This document shows positions 31,568-43,830 of a stretch of 64,000 bases of DNA, in pieces. The notes below the pieces were generated by a model that was not told the DNA's origin, ran no database searches, and was given only the letters and a program-made list of their open reading frames with translations. The position numbers and the translations under genes were made by a program. The stretch is from assembly GCA_003184365.1 (NCBI GenBank), contig NKYR01000129.1, positions 39,082 to 103,081 of the forward strand, given 5' to 3'. Every line of letters starts with the position of its first letter. The stretch's first letter is position 1. Origin of the DNA: Evernia prunastri. Lineage: Eukaryota; Ascomycota; Lecanoromycetes; Lecanorales; Parmeliaceae.

Positions 31568-32309
31568 AGTACTGATAACAGGCTCGGTGTTGGCTGCGGC
31601 TAGGCGCAGTTGAGTGTCCTGTATCTCATATCGCACGGAATATCGCCGATCTCATAAGATCCTGCGCTTCCTCAGATTGTATCACGATACTTGCTTTTGC
31701 CAAAACTACATTGGATGACATCTGACTCTTTCATGTCAATGAGCCGGAAAAACGTGCCACATGCATCAGAATTCGCATGGCCAGATGTGTAGACGACCTG
31801 TTCCTGAGGTGGTCTCTGGGTCACAGAATCGCAGCCATCTAGCCCTCTCGGTAAAACCCGATGCAGAGTTCCAATGAGTGCTGGAGGGCGATTAATCCTA
31901 AGAGATGACATGCTGGTGGGGCGTACTAGGTTTTGACAGGGTGGGTGTGCTCTTACAGAGACTCTACACCTAAGAAATTTTGTTCGAGGGATCTGGAAAT
32001 ACTTGGTTTGTGTATAGGTGGATAATGTCAACAGCACACGGAAGTGGACGAGGGACAAAGGTTCCGCTCTGCATTGGTGCCGCATCTAAGGAACCGATTA
32101 GATCAAATGTCGAAACATATGTACAGTGTACTGCAGTGTGACGCATGGAGAATGGGCGTCATGATCATCTAGAGCCATGGAGAGGGCGTGCTGCATTACG
32201 ACGTCATCCCTTCTTATGGCCCAATAAAGTCATAGCAAGACTCCAAGATTTCGGGAGAATGCCAACAGCAGGAATGCCTTTCCGCAACGCTGGGAGCAGC
32301 ACTAAAGTG
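31568..32309. other. Intergenic, with one unsupported open frame
   Basis: 742 bp between the zinc-type unknown (plus) and the end of ykt6 (minus). A 137-codon minus-strand open frame (31672-32085) has no recognised domain and no splice context; its last 80 residues look somewhat protein-like. I leave it uncalled. Confidence 0.35.
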
Positions 32310-33158
32310 TTACATAATAACACAACAAGAATTCTGCTGTTTTGCCTGTTCTACACAAAGAGATATCAGCGACTGTTCACACATCGCCTTCTGAAACAAA
32401 TTAGATACTCACTATAAAACATCTTCGACTGAGCACTAAGCCCGTCACTCTTCTCGACCAGGCTATCAATCTTTTCCCCCCTCTCCAACACGCTCTCAAT
32501 CGTCTTATGAAGCACGATCTTCGTCTCGTCCAATTCTTTCTGAATTTTCATGATGCTGTCCGCTTGTTGCGGATCCTGATATTTCTCGAGGTATTCCTTG
32601 AGCTGTGGAAAGGGTAGGTTGGCATTGGAGTTGACGAAGGTGGAGCGAGGATAGCGAGAGAGGAACTCGTCGACGACTTTGGAGAGCAGCTGATGTGCGA
32701 CAAGGGCAGGATAGTCGGGATCGCTGATTATGATTCCGGCGACGCCTTCTGTACGACCATAGGCATGAAATGTGTAGGATAAAATGGCATGTCAGCTGAG
32801 AGTCGGATCTGTAGAGAGATGGCTATGAGAGCGCTGTTTGGGGCAGTACATTTCTCTTCAACATCTTGCCTCTGACCGGGCTTTGTTCGTTCTGCCACAG
32901 TCTTGCTGAATAATGACATGAACTGGCCATAGCTGGGGCGCAACCGAGGTATCAGCGCGGCCCATGTTTCCCGAAGCTGGTTATAGTATCGTACTTGTCT
33001 CTTGTGAATCTTGAGTAGCTGCTGAGATCCTTCTCGACGCATAGCTCGTGTGCTGGTTTGCTCTCATTCTTGAGAATCTGGTAGGCAGGCATCAGCATCG
33101 GCGCGGTTTTATGGCTGAAATAGTAGACGCTACTTACGCCAATGTAAAAAATCTTCAT
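32310..33158 (-). CDS. ykt6: R-SNARE Ykt6
   Basis: Lipid-anchored SNARE used in ER-Golgi, Golgi-vacuole and autophagosome fusion. Exons 33158-33138, 33077-32995, 32932-32850, about 32778-32413 and 32350-32310 join to 197 residues. Seen: longin domain from MKIFYIG through DLSSYSRFTRDN, YGQFMSLFSKTVAERTKPGQ and VAGIIISDPDYPALVAHQLL; then LKEYLEKYQDPQQAD and the SNARE helix ELDETKIVLHKTIESVLERG with the central Arg (zero layer) and LVEKSDGLSAQSKMFY; and the end NSCCVIM, a CaaX box (CVIM) for farnesylation preceded by a palmitoylatable Cys. The third intron (32849 to about 32779) has a GT donor but no AG at the position that restores the frame (TTTTAT where TTTTAG is expected). The final 41-nt exon carries the whole lipid anchor. 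Confidence 0.93.
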
Positions 33159-33493
33159 TTTGTAGTACGAGCTCAAATAAAGCTAGAGATGTTGTGATCT
33201 GTACGGTAGTTTACAGGAGAAGAAGGTCAAAGGTCGGAAGGTCCGCACCTCGAGTCTCGACGAATTTGACCCCAATCTGGTTGATGTCAGAAAAATAAGC
33301 TTTTCGGGTAGTGCCGCAATCATCATCGTGCACATCTAAGGTAGAACGAGAATTCTGACTTTCAGTCACGCTCATCCTCATTTACTAGAAGTCTGCTGGC
33401 ACCAATACCATCGGCTCTAGATACACGCGGATCAGATGTATTTGTCCCGGGTCAATTCCTGCGTTGATCTTCCAACATCACTAAGATATTGTT

Positions 33494-36400
33494 ATGTCAG
33501 CCTCACTCGAAGATGCGGAGTCGGAGTGGCTAAGCCAGTATGCCGCACTGCGACAAACCTTGGCCGAACTGAAAATAGACCAGTCAAGTGGTGAAACCAA
33601 GGGATATGGAAACGACATTGTGCTTGAAGATGAGGATTTTCCAGGCGGCAATGGCTCGAATGACTTGTGGAACGTGTTCTGCGATGACGAGCATGACGAA
33701 GAGTACAGCAGTGACATTTCAGATGGATTTACCGAGCTCCCAAATGGCACATCCAAGTCAAAATACCCGTATGAACAAGAATGGCTCAAGAGCAAATGTC
33801 TCGCTTTTGCGAACGATAAATCAGGCATGGATGCAGAAGAGCTCCAGCAACAATTGTTCGCCATGTTGTCGTCAGATATGAGAGGTCTGAATATTAGGTT
33901 TGTTTCATTGCCAGGGACTGATCAGTGCTACAGATGACGAACTTCAGATGTCTCTCGCTGACATTTTGGGTTTTGGCGACCTCGACTCCGTCATAGAGCT
34001 GATAGCTCATCGCAGTCAAATATTAGCCACTCATGATACCAGCTCTGCAGGTGGGGTGCTTAGTCATCTGCAAAGTAGAGAACAGAGAGAGCAGGCGCTG
34101 CAACATCAGGATTATGAGCACAAAATAGCAACCCTTGAACCAGCGCGGTATCTCAAGGAACCAGATTATCCGCACGTGTATAAAGTCCACAGCTCCCGGA
34201 ACACCTTGGCTGTAGGGGGTCGAAAGTATGGGTTACCCGGGGGTAGCAAAAGAACAGACCATGAAAAGTATGAAGAGTATCTGATCCCGGCAGCAAAGGT
34301 GGGTACGTTGGGTGTCGGTAGAAAGCTCGTTGGCATATCTGAAATGGACGGATTGTGCCGAAGAACTTTCAAGGGCTATAAAGCCTTGAATCGCATGCAG
34401 AGCTTGGTGTATCCAGTCGCGTATAAGACCAATGAGAATATGTTGATATGTGCTCCGACCGGTGCTGGCAAAACGGATGCCGCTATACTTGCAATTCTCA
34501 ACACAATCAGCCAAAACCTCACCCCCAGTCCTGTGGATGAGCCTGATGCCTCGGACTTCCTCGTCAATTCTGAAAATTTCAAGATCGTCTACGTAGCCCC
34601 AATGAAAGCATTGGCGGCTGAGATAACCGAAAAGCTCGGGAGACGTCTTGCGTGGCTGGGCATCCAGGTTCGTGAGCTTACTGGAGACATGCATTTGACT
34701 AAAAAAGAAATCGTGCAAACTCAGATTATTGTAACTACGCCTGAGAAATGGGATGTCGTCACCCGCAAGAGTACTGGCGATACGGAGCTAGTACAGAAAG
34801 TTCGACTGCTCATCATAGATGAAGTGCATATGCTTCATGATGAACGGGGCGCTGTAATTGAGTCTCTCGTTGCTCGGACAGAGAGGCAGGTCGAGAGCAC
34901 GCAATCTCTAATTAGGGTCGTCGGGCTTTCCGCAACATTGCCCAATTATGTTGATGTTGCAGATTTCCTGAAGGTGAATCGCATGGCAGGACTATTCTAT
35001 TTTGATGCCTCGTTCCGGCCAGTGCCTCTCGAGCAACATTTCATTGGCGTAAAAGGGAAACCAGGCACAAAATCGTCCCGTGACAACATTGACCAGACAG
35101 TTTTCGAGAAAGTCAAAGACATGTTGGGGTGTGGCCATCAGATCATGGTCTTCGTACATTCCAGGAAAGACACCGTCAACACCGCGAGGACATTCATGCA
35201 GATGGCTCAAGATCAGCAATGTCTTGATCTTTTTGATTGCCAAGCAGTGAAGGGATTTGGAACAGCAATCAAAGACCTGAAGAACACGAGAGGAAGAGAG
35301 CTGAGAGAACTTGTCCCGAAGGGCTTCGGGACTCACCACGCTGGAATGCCGCGATCTGATCGAAATCGGGTGGAGCAGCTCTTTGCGCAAGGGCACATCA
35401 ACGTGCTCTGTTGTACAGCGACACTGGCTTGGGGTGTCAATCTACCGGCCGCTGCGGTCATCATCAAAGGAACCCAACTGTATAGCTCCCAAGAGGGAAA
35501 ATTTGTCAATCTTGGCATTTTGGATGTTTTGCAAATATTTGGGCGTGCTGGTCGACCGCAATTCCAAGCTACTGGCATCGGCTTCATCTGCACCACCTAT
35601 GACAAGCTAGACCACTATCTTTCTGCGATAACTCAACAGCAGCCAATCGAGTCAAAGCTTTCTCGAAAATTGGTGGATAACCTGAACGCAGAAGTTGCTT
35701 TAGGAACTGTATCCTCTATCCCCGAAGCTGTTCAATGGCTGGGTTATTCCTACCTCTTCGTGCGAATGCAGCGCAATCCACTGACATATGGCATCGACTG
35801 GGCTGAAATTCGTGATGATCCTCATCTTGTTCAACGAAGGCGGAAGCTGGCGATTGATGCAGCGCGTGTGCTGCGGCAGAGCCAGATGATCATCTTCAAT
35901 GAAACGACCGAGGAACTTCGCGCCAAGGACGTTGGTAGGATTGCAAGCCAGTATTATGTCTTGCAAACAAGCATTGAAGTTTTTAATACTATGATGACAG
36001 CAAGAGCCACTGAAAAAGATTTGCTCAAAATGATCAGCATGAGCGGCGAATTCGACAATGTTCAATTTCGCGACAATGAGTCAACGGAGCTTGCAAGATT
36101 GAGGGAGGAATCGACGTATTACGAAGTAACTGGAGGCAACGACGTCGCATCAACAAAGACCAACATTTTGCTCCAATCTTATATCTCACGAGCTCGTCTA
36201 GATGATTTCGCTCTTGTGTCCGACTCCGCATACGTGGCACAGAACGCCGCAAGAATATGCAGAGCCTTGTTCATGATAGTCCTTAACAGAAGATGGGGTC
36301 ATCAATGTCTAATCGTGCTCTCTCTCTGCAAGTCGATTGAGAAGCAGATATGGCCCTTTCACCATCCGTTCCATCAATTCGACCTTCCTCAGCCTGTATT

Positions 36401-39400
36401 GAGAAATCTCGACGAGAAGTCGAAAGTCTCTTCCATTGAGTCGTTACGGGACATGGAGGCTGCAGAGATCGGCCAATTGGTCCATAACAACCGAATGGGA
36501 AATACAATATCGAAGCTCCTGGACAGCTTCCCCACCTTGACCGTTGAAGCCGAGATTGCTCCCTTGAATCGGGATGTGCTTCGCATTCATCTGTACCTTA
36601 CTGCCGAGTTTCGTTGGAATGATAGACACAATGGCACGTCGGAATCTTATTGGGTCTGGGTTGAAGATTCTGAGAATTCGGAGATCTACCACCATGAATA
36701 TTTCATTTTGACGCGCAAGAAGCTCTACGACGAGCAAGAGCTGAGCTTCACCATTCCTCTATCGGACCCTTTGCCTACACAAATCTACGTGCGAGCGGTC
36801 TCGGACCGCTGGCTCGGTGCAGAAACTGTCACTCCAGTGTCCTTTCAGCACCTGATCAAGCCAGACACGGAGAGTGTATATACGGACTTATTAGATCTTC
36901 AGCCCCTTCCCGTCGCTGCTCTGAGAAATCCTTTGCTGGAAGATATCTATGGGCAACGGTTCCCGTTCTTCAATCCAATGCAAACCCAGATCTTTCACAC
37001 TCTTTATCACACGTCGGCCAACGTGCTGCTCGGTTCTCCTACTGGTAGTGGGAAGACAGTCGCCGCAGAGCTGGCCATGTGGTGGGCTTTCCGCGAAAAG
37101 CCTGGATCTAAAGTCGTCTATATTGCACCAATGAAAGCACTGGTGCGAGAGCGAGTGCAAGACTGGCGCAAGCGCTTAACCCAGCAGATGGGCCTCAAGC
37201 TTGTCGAGCTGACTGGTGACAATACGCCGGATACTCGGACTATTCGAGATGCTGATATCATCATCACTACGCCTGAAAAGTGGGATGGTATAAGCCGTAG
37301 CTGGCAAACTAGGGGCTACGTCCGCCAAGTGAGCTTGGTGATCATTGACGAAATCCATCTTCTTGGAGGTGACCGAGGGCCCATCTTGGAGATCATCGTT
37401 TCCCGCATGAATTACATTGCGTCTCAATCCCAAGGTTCTGTGCGACTAGTAGGGATGTCAACTGCTTGTGCCAATGCAATGGACCTGGGAAATTGGCTAG
37501 GTGTCAAAGAAGGACTTTTCAATTTCCGACATTCAGTCAGGCCGGTGCCCCTCCAGATATTCATAGATGGGTTTCCTGAACAGCGAGGCTTTTGCCCTCT
37601 CATGCAGTCAATGAATCGTCCAACGTTCCTAGCGATTAAGACGCATTCGCCCGATAAACCAGTCATTGTCTTTGTTGCCTCCCGAAGGCAAACGCGCTTG
37701 ACAGCGAAGGACTTGATCAATCTCTGTGGCATGGAGGACAACCCCCGAAGCTTTGTGCGCATGTCGGAGGACGACCTTCAGCTCAACCTGTCCAGAGTTA
37801 AAGACGAGGCTCTTCGAGAGGCTCTGAGCTTCGGCATCGGTCTGCATCACGCTGGACTGGTAGAAGCTGACAGGCAATTGGCAGAAGAATTGTTCGCTAA
37901 TAACAAGATCCAAATACTTGTAGCAACGTCGACGCTTGCTTGGGGTGTCAATTTGCCGGCCCACTTGGTCGTAGTCAAGGGTACTCAGTATTTCGATGCT
38001 AAAATCGAAGGGTATAAGGACATGGATCTGACTGATGTACTACAAATGCTAGGCCGGGCAGGCCGGCCACAATTCGATACTTCGGGCATTGCCCGCATTT
38101 TCACCCAAGAGTCCAAGAAGGCATTCTATAAACATTTTCTACACACAGGTTTTCCTGTGGAGTCTTCCCTGCAAAATGTTCTTGACAATCATCTAGGCGC
38201 CGAGGCCTCCGCGGGCACGATTGGTACAAAGCAAGATGCGCTGGATTATCTTACTTGGACTTTCTTCTTTCGCCGATTGCATAAAAACCCATCTTACTAT
38301 GGACTTGAAATATCGTCCCAAGAGCACAACACGATCGCAGCGCAGGAACTAGCCAACGAGTTCATGGTTGAGCTTGTTGACAAGTCGTTGGGGGAGTTAG
38401 CGGAATCGGCTTGCATTGTCCTGCACTCCAATGGCGATGTCGATTCGACCCCACTAGGCAAAATCATGAGTTATTACTATTTGTCTCACAAGACCATCCG
38501 GCATCTAGTGGAGCACGCAAGAAGAGATGCGGAGTTCGAGGACGTGCTGACTTGGATGTGCGGTGCGACTGAATTCGATGAGCTCCCTGTACGGCATAAC
38601 GGTAAATCTTTTCATTTCCATTCTTGTCTTCTTCCCCGTCATTTTTAAGCATGTCAAGGGACAAGAGCTGGAGGAGATGATCACACGGGGCATGAAGCCA
38701 AAGCAGGGTCACTGTGACGAGGAATCCCAAACAAAGACACATATCTAAAGGCAAAGGTCTGGGGGGCTTGTTATAGGAGACATGAGACTCCAAAGGGGCG
38801 AGCATTAAGAGGACCTCATTGCGCACACCTTGGTCTTGAGAAAGGAATGCTGACTCGTGGGTTTCCGCTTTTAGAGGATCTCATCAACGCCGAATTGTCC
38901 AAGAACCTTCCACTAAACGCTGGAACCCTCGGTCTCCCAATGTGGGACCCACACGTCAAAGCGTTCCTCCTTCTCCAGGCCTATCTTTCCCGCATCGACT
39001 TGCCAATATCCGACTACGTTGGCGACCAAAACTCGGTCTTAGACCAGAGCATACGTATTGTCCAAGCTTCTATCGATGTGTTGACAGAGTTGGGCTACCT
39101 GTCAAGCTGCACCATGATGATCACTTTGCTTCAGTGCATCAAGTCGGCCCGCTGGCCTCTGGATGGGCCCTTATCTATCTTTCCTGGCGTGAACACGGAC
39201 AAGGAGCGGCTTCGAGCAAACCATGGAGGGTCACAACCCTCTTCACTGGCGCAAGTCCACAGTGTTCCCAAATCCGTGCTTTCGAAAGTCCTCAGAGGTC
39301 TTGACGTCCCTTCTGAACTCGAGTCTCAAGTTGAAAAAGCAATTGGCACACTCCCCAATCTTGATGTCAATGTTACAGACGTCAGTGCTCTTGGCCTCAC

Positions 39401-39749
39401 TGTAGGCGTCGCTCGACTCAACCCCGCAACCCAGCCCGATTATCGCATTTATGCGCCAAAGTTTCCCAAACCGCAATCGGAAAGTTTCTTCCTTATCGTT
39501 GCTGATCCAGCCAAAGACGAGGTCCTGGCGTTGAGGAGGATTAATTGGCCTCCGGCGAAAATAATACGCGGTGGTGGGAGCAAGCCAATGTCGAGATCTA
39601 TCTTGAAGTTCAATCCTGTGAGCGTTAAGAGGAAATTTGATGTCCTCGTGGCCAGCGATGCTTATGTAAAAATGGTGTGGAGGATTGAGGCTATAGAGAT
39701 CCCAGCAGCGCCATTTGTTGAGGATGATAGCGGGAAGAAGAATGCGTGA
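33494..39749 (+). CDS. slh1: Slh1/ASCC3-type Ski2-like double-cassette RNA helicase
   Basis: Helicase of the ribosome-quality-control trigger complex, which splits collided ribosomes (yeast Slh1/Rqt2, human ASCC3). Exons 33494-33884, 33934-38601 and 38875-39749 join to 1977 residues, the family length. Seen: an acidic N-terminal domain; cassette 1 with APTGAGKT (about 303), DEVHMLHDERG (about 426), SATLPN and GRAGRPQF; first Sec63 domain; cassette 2 with SPTGSGKT (about 1164), DEIHLLGGDRG (about 1267), STACANA in place of motif III SAT, and LGRAGRPQFDTSG; second Sec63 domain ending in FILKF/KFDVLV-type strands. Length, the acidic start and both intact P-loops favour Slh1 over Brr2. The last intron is 273 bp, far longer than the others in the window; ignoring it would truncate the protein and lose most of the second Sec63 domain. 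Confidence 0.95.
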
Positions 39750-40058
39750 GATCTGGAATGGAGATTACGAATTTGCTTCTCCCCATTCATCGATAGCGTA
39801 TGGCGGACAAACTGGTGTCATTCCATGGAAATATTGGACAAGAGAGCACGGAAAGCATCCTTGCAATCTTCCTTCTTTCAGTCATATATCTAAAGCCAAA
39901 TGATATCTACAAGAATCGAAGGTCTCCTCGAGAAAATCAGCCACACAAAAGAATGGCCCAAATGTAAAGAACACGAAGCGCTTCTAATAGAGAAGCGTCC
40001 CATGCTGCCTGTGCATACCGAATGCCTTTTTTCTTGCCATAAGAGAGAAAAGGTTTAT
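39750..40058. other. Convergent 3' region between slh1 and the conserved unknown
   Basis: 309 bp without a supported gene. Confidence 0.35.
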
Positions 40059-41704
40059 TTAAGGGTCCTCCAAAATCAGCCGGTGCGATTTCCTTGATTT
40101 CTCCGTGGCAAGCTGCTCATTGATCCTGGGCTGCATGGGCTGACGGGCAGTCTTCGGGATGATTGGGACAAGGAGTTGGCGTTGTCGACGTGAAATGGAG
40201 ATTTGCCTAGCAACGGAGACCTCGGGAGCAGAGCCGATGGATTCTTCCCTTTGTTGTCTATGCCGTGGTTCTGGTGAGCCTAGCTGTTTCATGCTTGATT
40301 TGCGTTCTGGGAACGCATGCTGTAAGGAGTCATGTGTTGCACCTTTCGTAGGTGCGGGAGGGTCAGGTTCGAAGGTTAGATGCGAGTACCCGGGGTACTC
40401 TGCGGACTCCAAAAAGCTAGCTGTAGTCGAATTGGCGGATCGCTGTGAAGGATCGAAACTAGTTTGGCAACCGTGAGGCATCCGGGTCCCTGGGATGTCT
40501 TGTGAGTTGTGGGCTATGACAAGAACATGATCTTGATCCATGGTTTCGCTCTTCTTGATCGCGGGTCTAGGCGGGAAAGGATCGTTGCTGGGGGCAGTCA
40601 CCGAACGACTCAGAGGACTGGGCTTTGGAAGCAGCTTGTTCACGGGACCGCGGGCTGAAATAGGCGGCGTCGAGGGGAAGAGTGAGAAAGACGGAGATTT
40701 TGGGGACTTGGATTGTACTGAGTCAGCTCGCATACCGGATTTTGGCAAGTCGAAATCAAAAGGCTGTCAGACACCTGTGAGCTAGTAGTGATTCTCAGAG
40801 CAGAAGTACGTACCATGTTGTTTGAGTCAGTAACGGTGCGTACTTCCTCCATGTGGACCTGCCTTCGAGCCAACAGTGAAGGCTGGGATTTTGTCTGCTG
40901 TACTTGTGGCTCCAGGACGTCGCCGAACATAACGCTATAACGCTCCAGCTCCACGCACGGAATCTCAACATGCAGTAGCGAAGGCCCAGGCATTTGCGAC
41001 CCCTGCTGCTCTCCTTGAAAATCCAAATTCTCTGTTTTGGCATTTGCTGTAAACTTAGCAGGAAGGCTCTGCATTTCAGGCGGAGGATCTTCGACTTTTC
41101 TTCGTAGGCCTCTTCGCCGCGAGCTGTTTCTCCTCAGCAAGCCATTGCTTTCTTCTCTAGGTACACCTGTGGGCGAATCTACTTGATGCGCTTTGTTGCC
41201 GTGAGTTGAGTCTGCCCGCTTGCGACGAAGAGCATTGGTCTTCAAGTAATCTTGGGTGAGAGTTTGCTTGGCTGGCTCCGGCCGCTGTCTTTGATCCAGT
41301 TGGTAAAATGGCGAAGTGGACCGAACTTCCCTCCTCCCAAACAGGCTACCCAACGATTTCCATCTGCCGACTTTTCGTTTGCTGTCTTTACCCCCGCTAC
41401 CGATTTCACACACGTTCCCAACTGTGCTTGAGGGATTCTCTGGCGAGCTGCAAACGTAAGAAACATCAACGTCACGGTCATCTGGCGGACGGCCCGGTAA
41501 TGGACTCTGCCTCGGGCTACCTAAGGCGAGTCCGATGACTATCTCATCAGAATGAGGTCTGCTTCCAAGCCATCCGAGCGGGTGAGGGGATTGGGCGTTC
41601 AAGGGCGCCTGCACGACGTTTGCGTGACTGCTATTGTCTGCAGCTGAATCTGCCCTTCTGATACGTTTGGACACTGAGGTTTTCAAAGGTCCAGCCTTTG
41701 ACAT
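40059..41704 (-). CDS. Conserved-type fungal protein, function unknown
   Basis: Exons 41704-40814 and 40763-40059 join to 531 residues; start set at MSKAGPLKTSVSKRIRR, the first ATG in frame. Most of the chain is Ser/Pro/Arg-rich and probably disordered. Ordered islands: RKVGRWKSLGSLFGRR, a basic segment NSSRRRGLRRKVEDPPPEMQ, and VEIPCVELERYSVMFGDVL followed by SLLARRQ. The VELERYSVMF box is one I associate with uncharacterised Pezizomycotina proteins. Exon 2 carries proline-directed Ser/Thr sites (SKSPKSPSF, PSTPP) suggestive of heavy phosphorylation. It converges on slh1 with 309 bp between stops. No signal peptide, membrane segment or catalytic motif seen. Confidence 0.8.
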
Positions 41705-42839
41705 CCTTCGAAACACTTGCTTTGCAGGACAATCGCCGCCAAAAGCCTGTTGGCACCGGGCCAACTGATATAGGAGGAAGAAATCGTATATGCAAAAATC
41801 GTCGGATTTGAATAGAAGGATGTAAGAGAACTTAGAAGTGTACAGAAACCAGGATGAACAGCGGAAAGGACAGAATTACTGTTTCCCCACTCACCCGCCA
41901 CTGATGTACTCCAGGTAGATTAAAGGTAAGCTTTCATTTCCTGACGAAGGATTTGTTCATGATTATTGGTGCTCGAGGATGGGAACCCTATCGCTAAGAT
42001 GACAAAGCGGGAGGCTGCGAATGAAGTGGTGTGCTTCAAATTCTTTTGCAAAGATGAAACAAGCCCCGTACTATTACAGCTGAGCTAGGGTTTGGGCTAT
42101 GCTGGGCAGTATTCTAAGCTTGCAGCACGAGAAAAAGACGAGAAGAAAGGTCTGTATAGAAACGTTTCCCATTGGAAAGTGAAAACCAGAGGATTTCCGT
42201 AGGGAATCTGGTATGTAGGGGTACGAATGATAAGAATGGACCAGTGCAAAACATGAATACAGTCATGTACCTAGATGACTTCGACGCAAAGACAATACTC
42301 AGGCAATTTGATACGGAAAACAATCAATAATAACACCCAAAACAAGACGCCAAAAGCTTGAAATGTTTTGTCCCTTCCGCAATCTGGGATCAGCGGAGCC
42401 AGTAAGATCCTTTGTCCAATTTAAAGAACTCCGTGCAGCGTTAGAGACTCACTCCTCACCGGTTTTCTGTAGGAATCCGATGTGGCCTCAAGACGCGTAT
42501 ATCATAGAGGCAGTCAACCATGCTGGCAAAGTAGCGTCAGTTGCAGAGGACTCAAGACTAATAATGGGTAGAGAATGGAAATGTGAACGAAAATGGATGA
42601 AACCAAAGAAAGCGAAGCAATTCGTTCCGCTCTTGCTCTTGGCGGGGCCAACTTAGCCATTTTATTTTATTCTGAACCCCACGATTGCATTCAAGTCCAT
42701 CACACCATTTCCTCTACCTACTGCCTCTTTCCAACACCTTCCTCGCCGAATCACACCGACAGTTCTCATCCTCCTTGCCTCCTCTTACCTAGCTCAAGAA
42801 TATCATCTAGGCTTCTGGAAACTCCGCTATTAATCAAGC
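41705..42839. promoter_or_regulatory. Divergent upstream region; CT-rich profilin leader
   Basis: 1.1 kb between two divergent start codons. The last 140 bp before the profilin ATG (about 42700-42835) are rich in C and T, as at many highly expressed fungal promoters. No gene recognised; short open frames at 42114-42323 and 42363-42656 show no domain. Confidence 0.45.
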
Positions 42840-43535
42840 ATGTCGACGTGGCAAGGTCAGTCGGTCCACTTGCCTTGTGCCACGGTTTCGCTGATTCACT
42901 GCCAATTCAGCATATGTTGATACCAGGTACCTTCGCTTATGGCAACATCTCCCACTCTACCAGGCACTAAGAAGGATGTAGTTTGGTTGGAACTGGGAAC
43001 CTTGACAGGGCCGCCATTTTCAACACCCAGGGGACTAGCGTTTGGGCCTCGTCCCCTGGCTTTACAGTACGTCAGAAATCTTTACTTCGTCCATTCGTAT
43101 CATCCTACACATCCGTTGAAAGCCCCCGGCACCACTCGGAGAAGAAGCTTGTAGAAGGAGCCCTAGGCATGAACTCCACCATTGACGATGTAATCAGGTT
43201 TCACCTGCGGAGATAAAAGAGGTCATTGCTTCATACACAGACATATCAGACGTCAAGAAGATCCAGAGTGGTGGCTTTCGAGTCGCAGGTGAGAAATACA
43301 TGACGATAAAGGCTGATGAGAAGAGTGTGTACGGCAAGAAGGTGCATTACAACCTTACCTCGGGAACCACGGTTGCAATTCGAAGCTGATTACGATGTAG
43401 GGCAAAGAAGGAATGGTGATTGTTAAGACGCAGCAAGCGATCCTCGTCGCCCATTACCCAGAGACAGTACAACCCGGACAGGCAACAAACACAGTGGAGC
43501 AGCTTGGTGATTATTTGATTGGAGTAGGCTACTAA
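42840..43535 (+). CDS. Profilin
   Basis: Small actin-monomer-binding protein that also binds poly-proline and phosphoinositides. Five exons (42840-42855, 42911-42926, 42982-43066, 43198-43341, 43401-43535) join to exactly 131 residues, a typical profilin length. Seen: MSTWQAYVDTSLVGTGNLDR (the N-terminal poly-Pro/actin face), AAIFNTQGTSVWASSPGFT, VSPAEIKEVIASYTD, GGFRVAGEKYMTIKADEKSV, GMVIVKTQQAILVAHYPETV and the C-terminal helix QATNTVEQLGDYLIGVGY. The first two exons are 16 bp each, so no long open frame marks the gene. It converges on got1. Confidence 0.96.
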
Positions 43536-43830
43536 GCATTTGCACATCGTTGCCCTTGATACCATTATGAAGCTGTACTTTACTTGCATTTCTCTGAGGA
43601 CAGGGTTCGACGGATAGATGGGCCAATGCCTCGGCTATACCACAACACAAGCTCTTCGTTTCGTTCGATGGCGTCCTCTTTCTTGCAATTGACTCGTGAT
43701 CAATTCCACAGCTTTCGGTCGGGGGTGGATGGCTCACCCCTATGTACAAGCCGCAACCCCTCCGTGTCAATGGGCAGGTCCTTTCGTGGTGAAATTCTCT
43801 TGCTTCCAAATTTTGCCACGTCCTGCGAGC

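Noticed and set aside
31672..32085. 137-codon minus-strand open frame
   Set aside because: No domain, no clear promoter or splice pattern; kept as unsupported.
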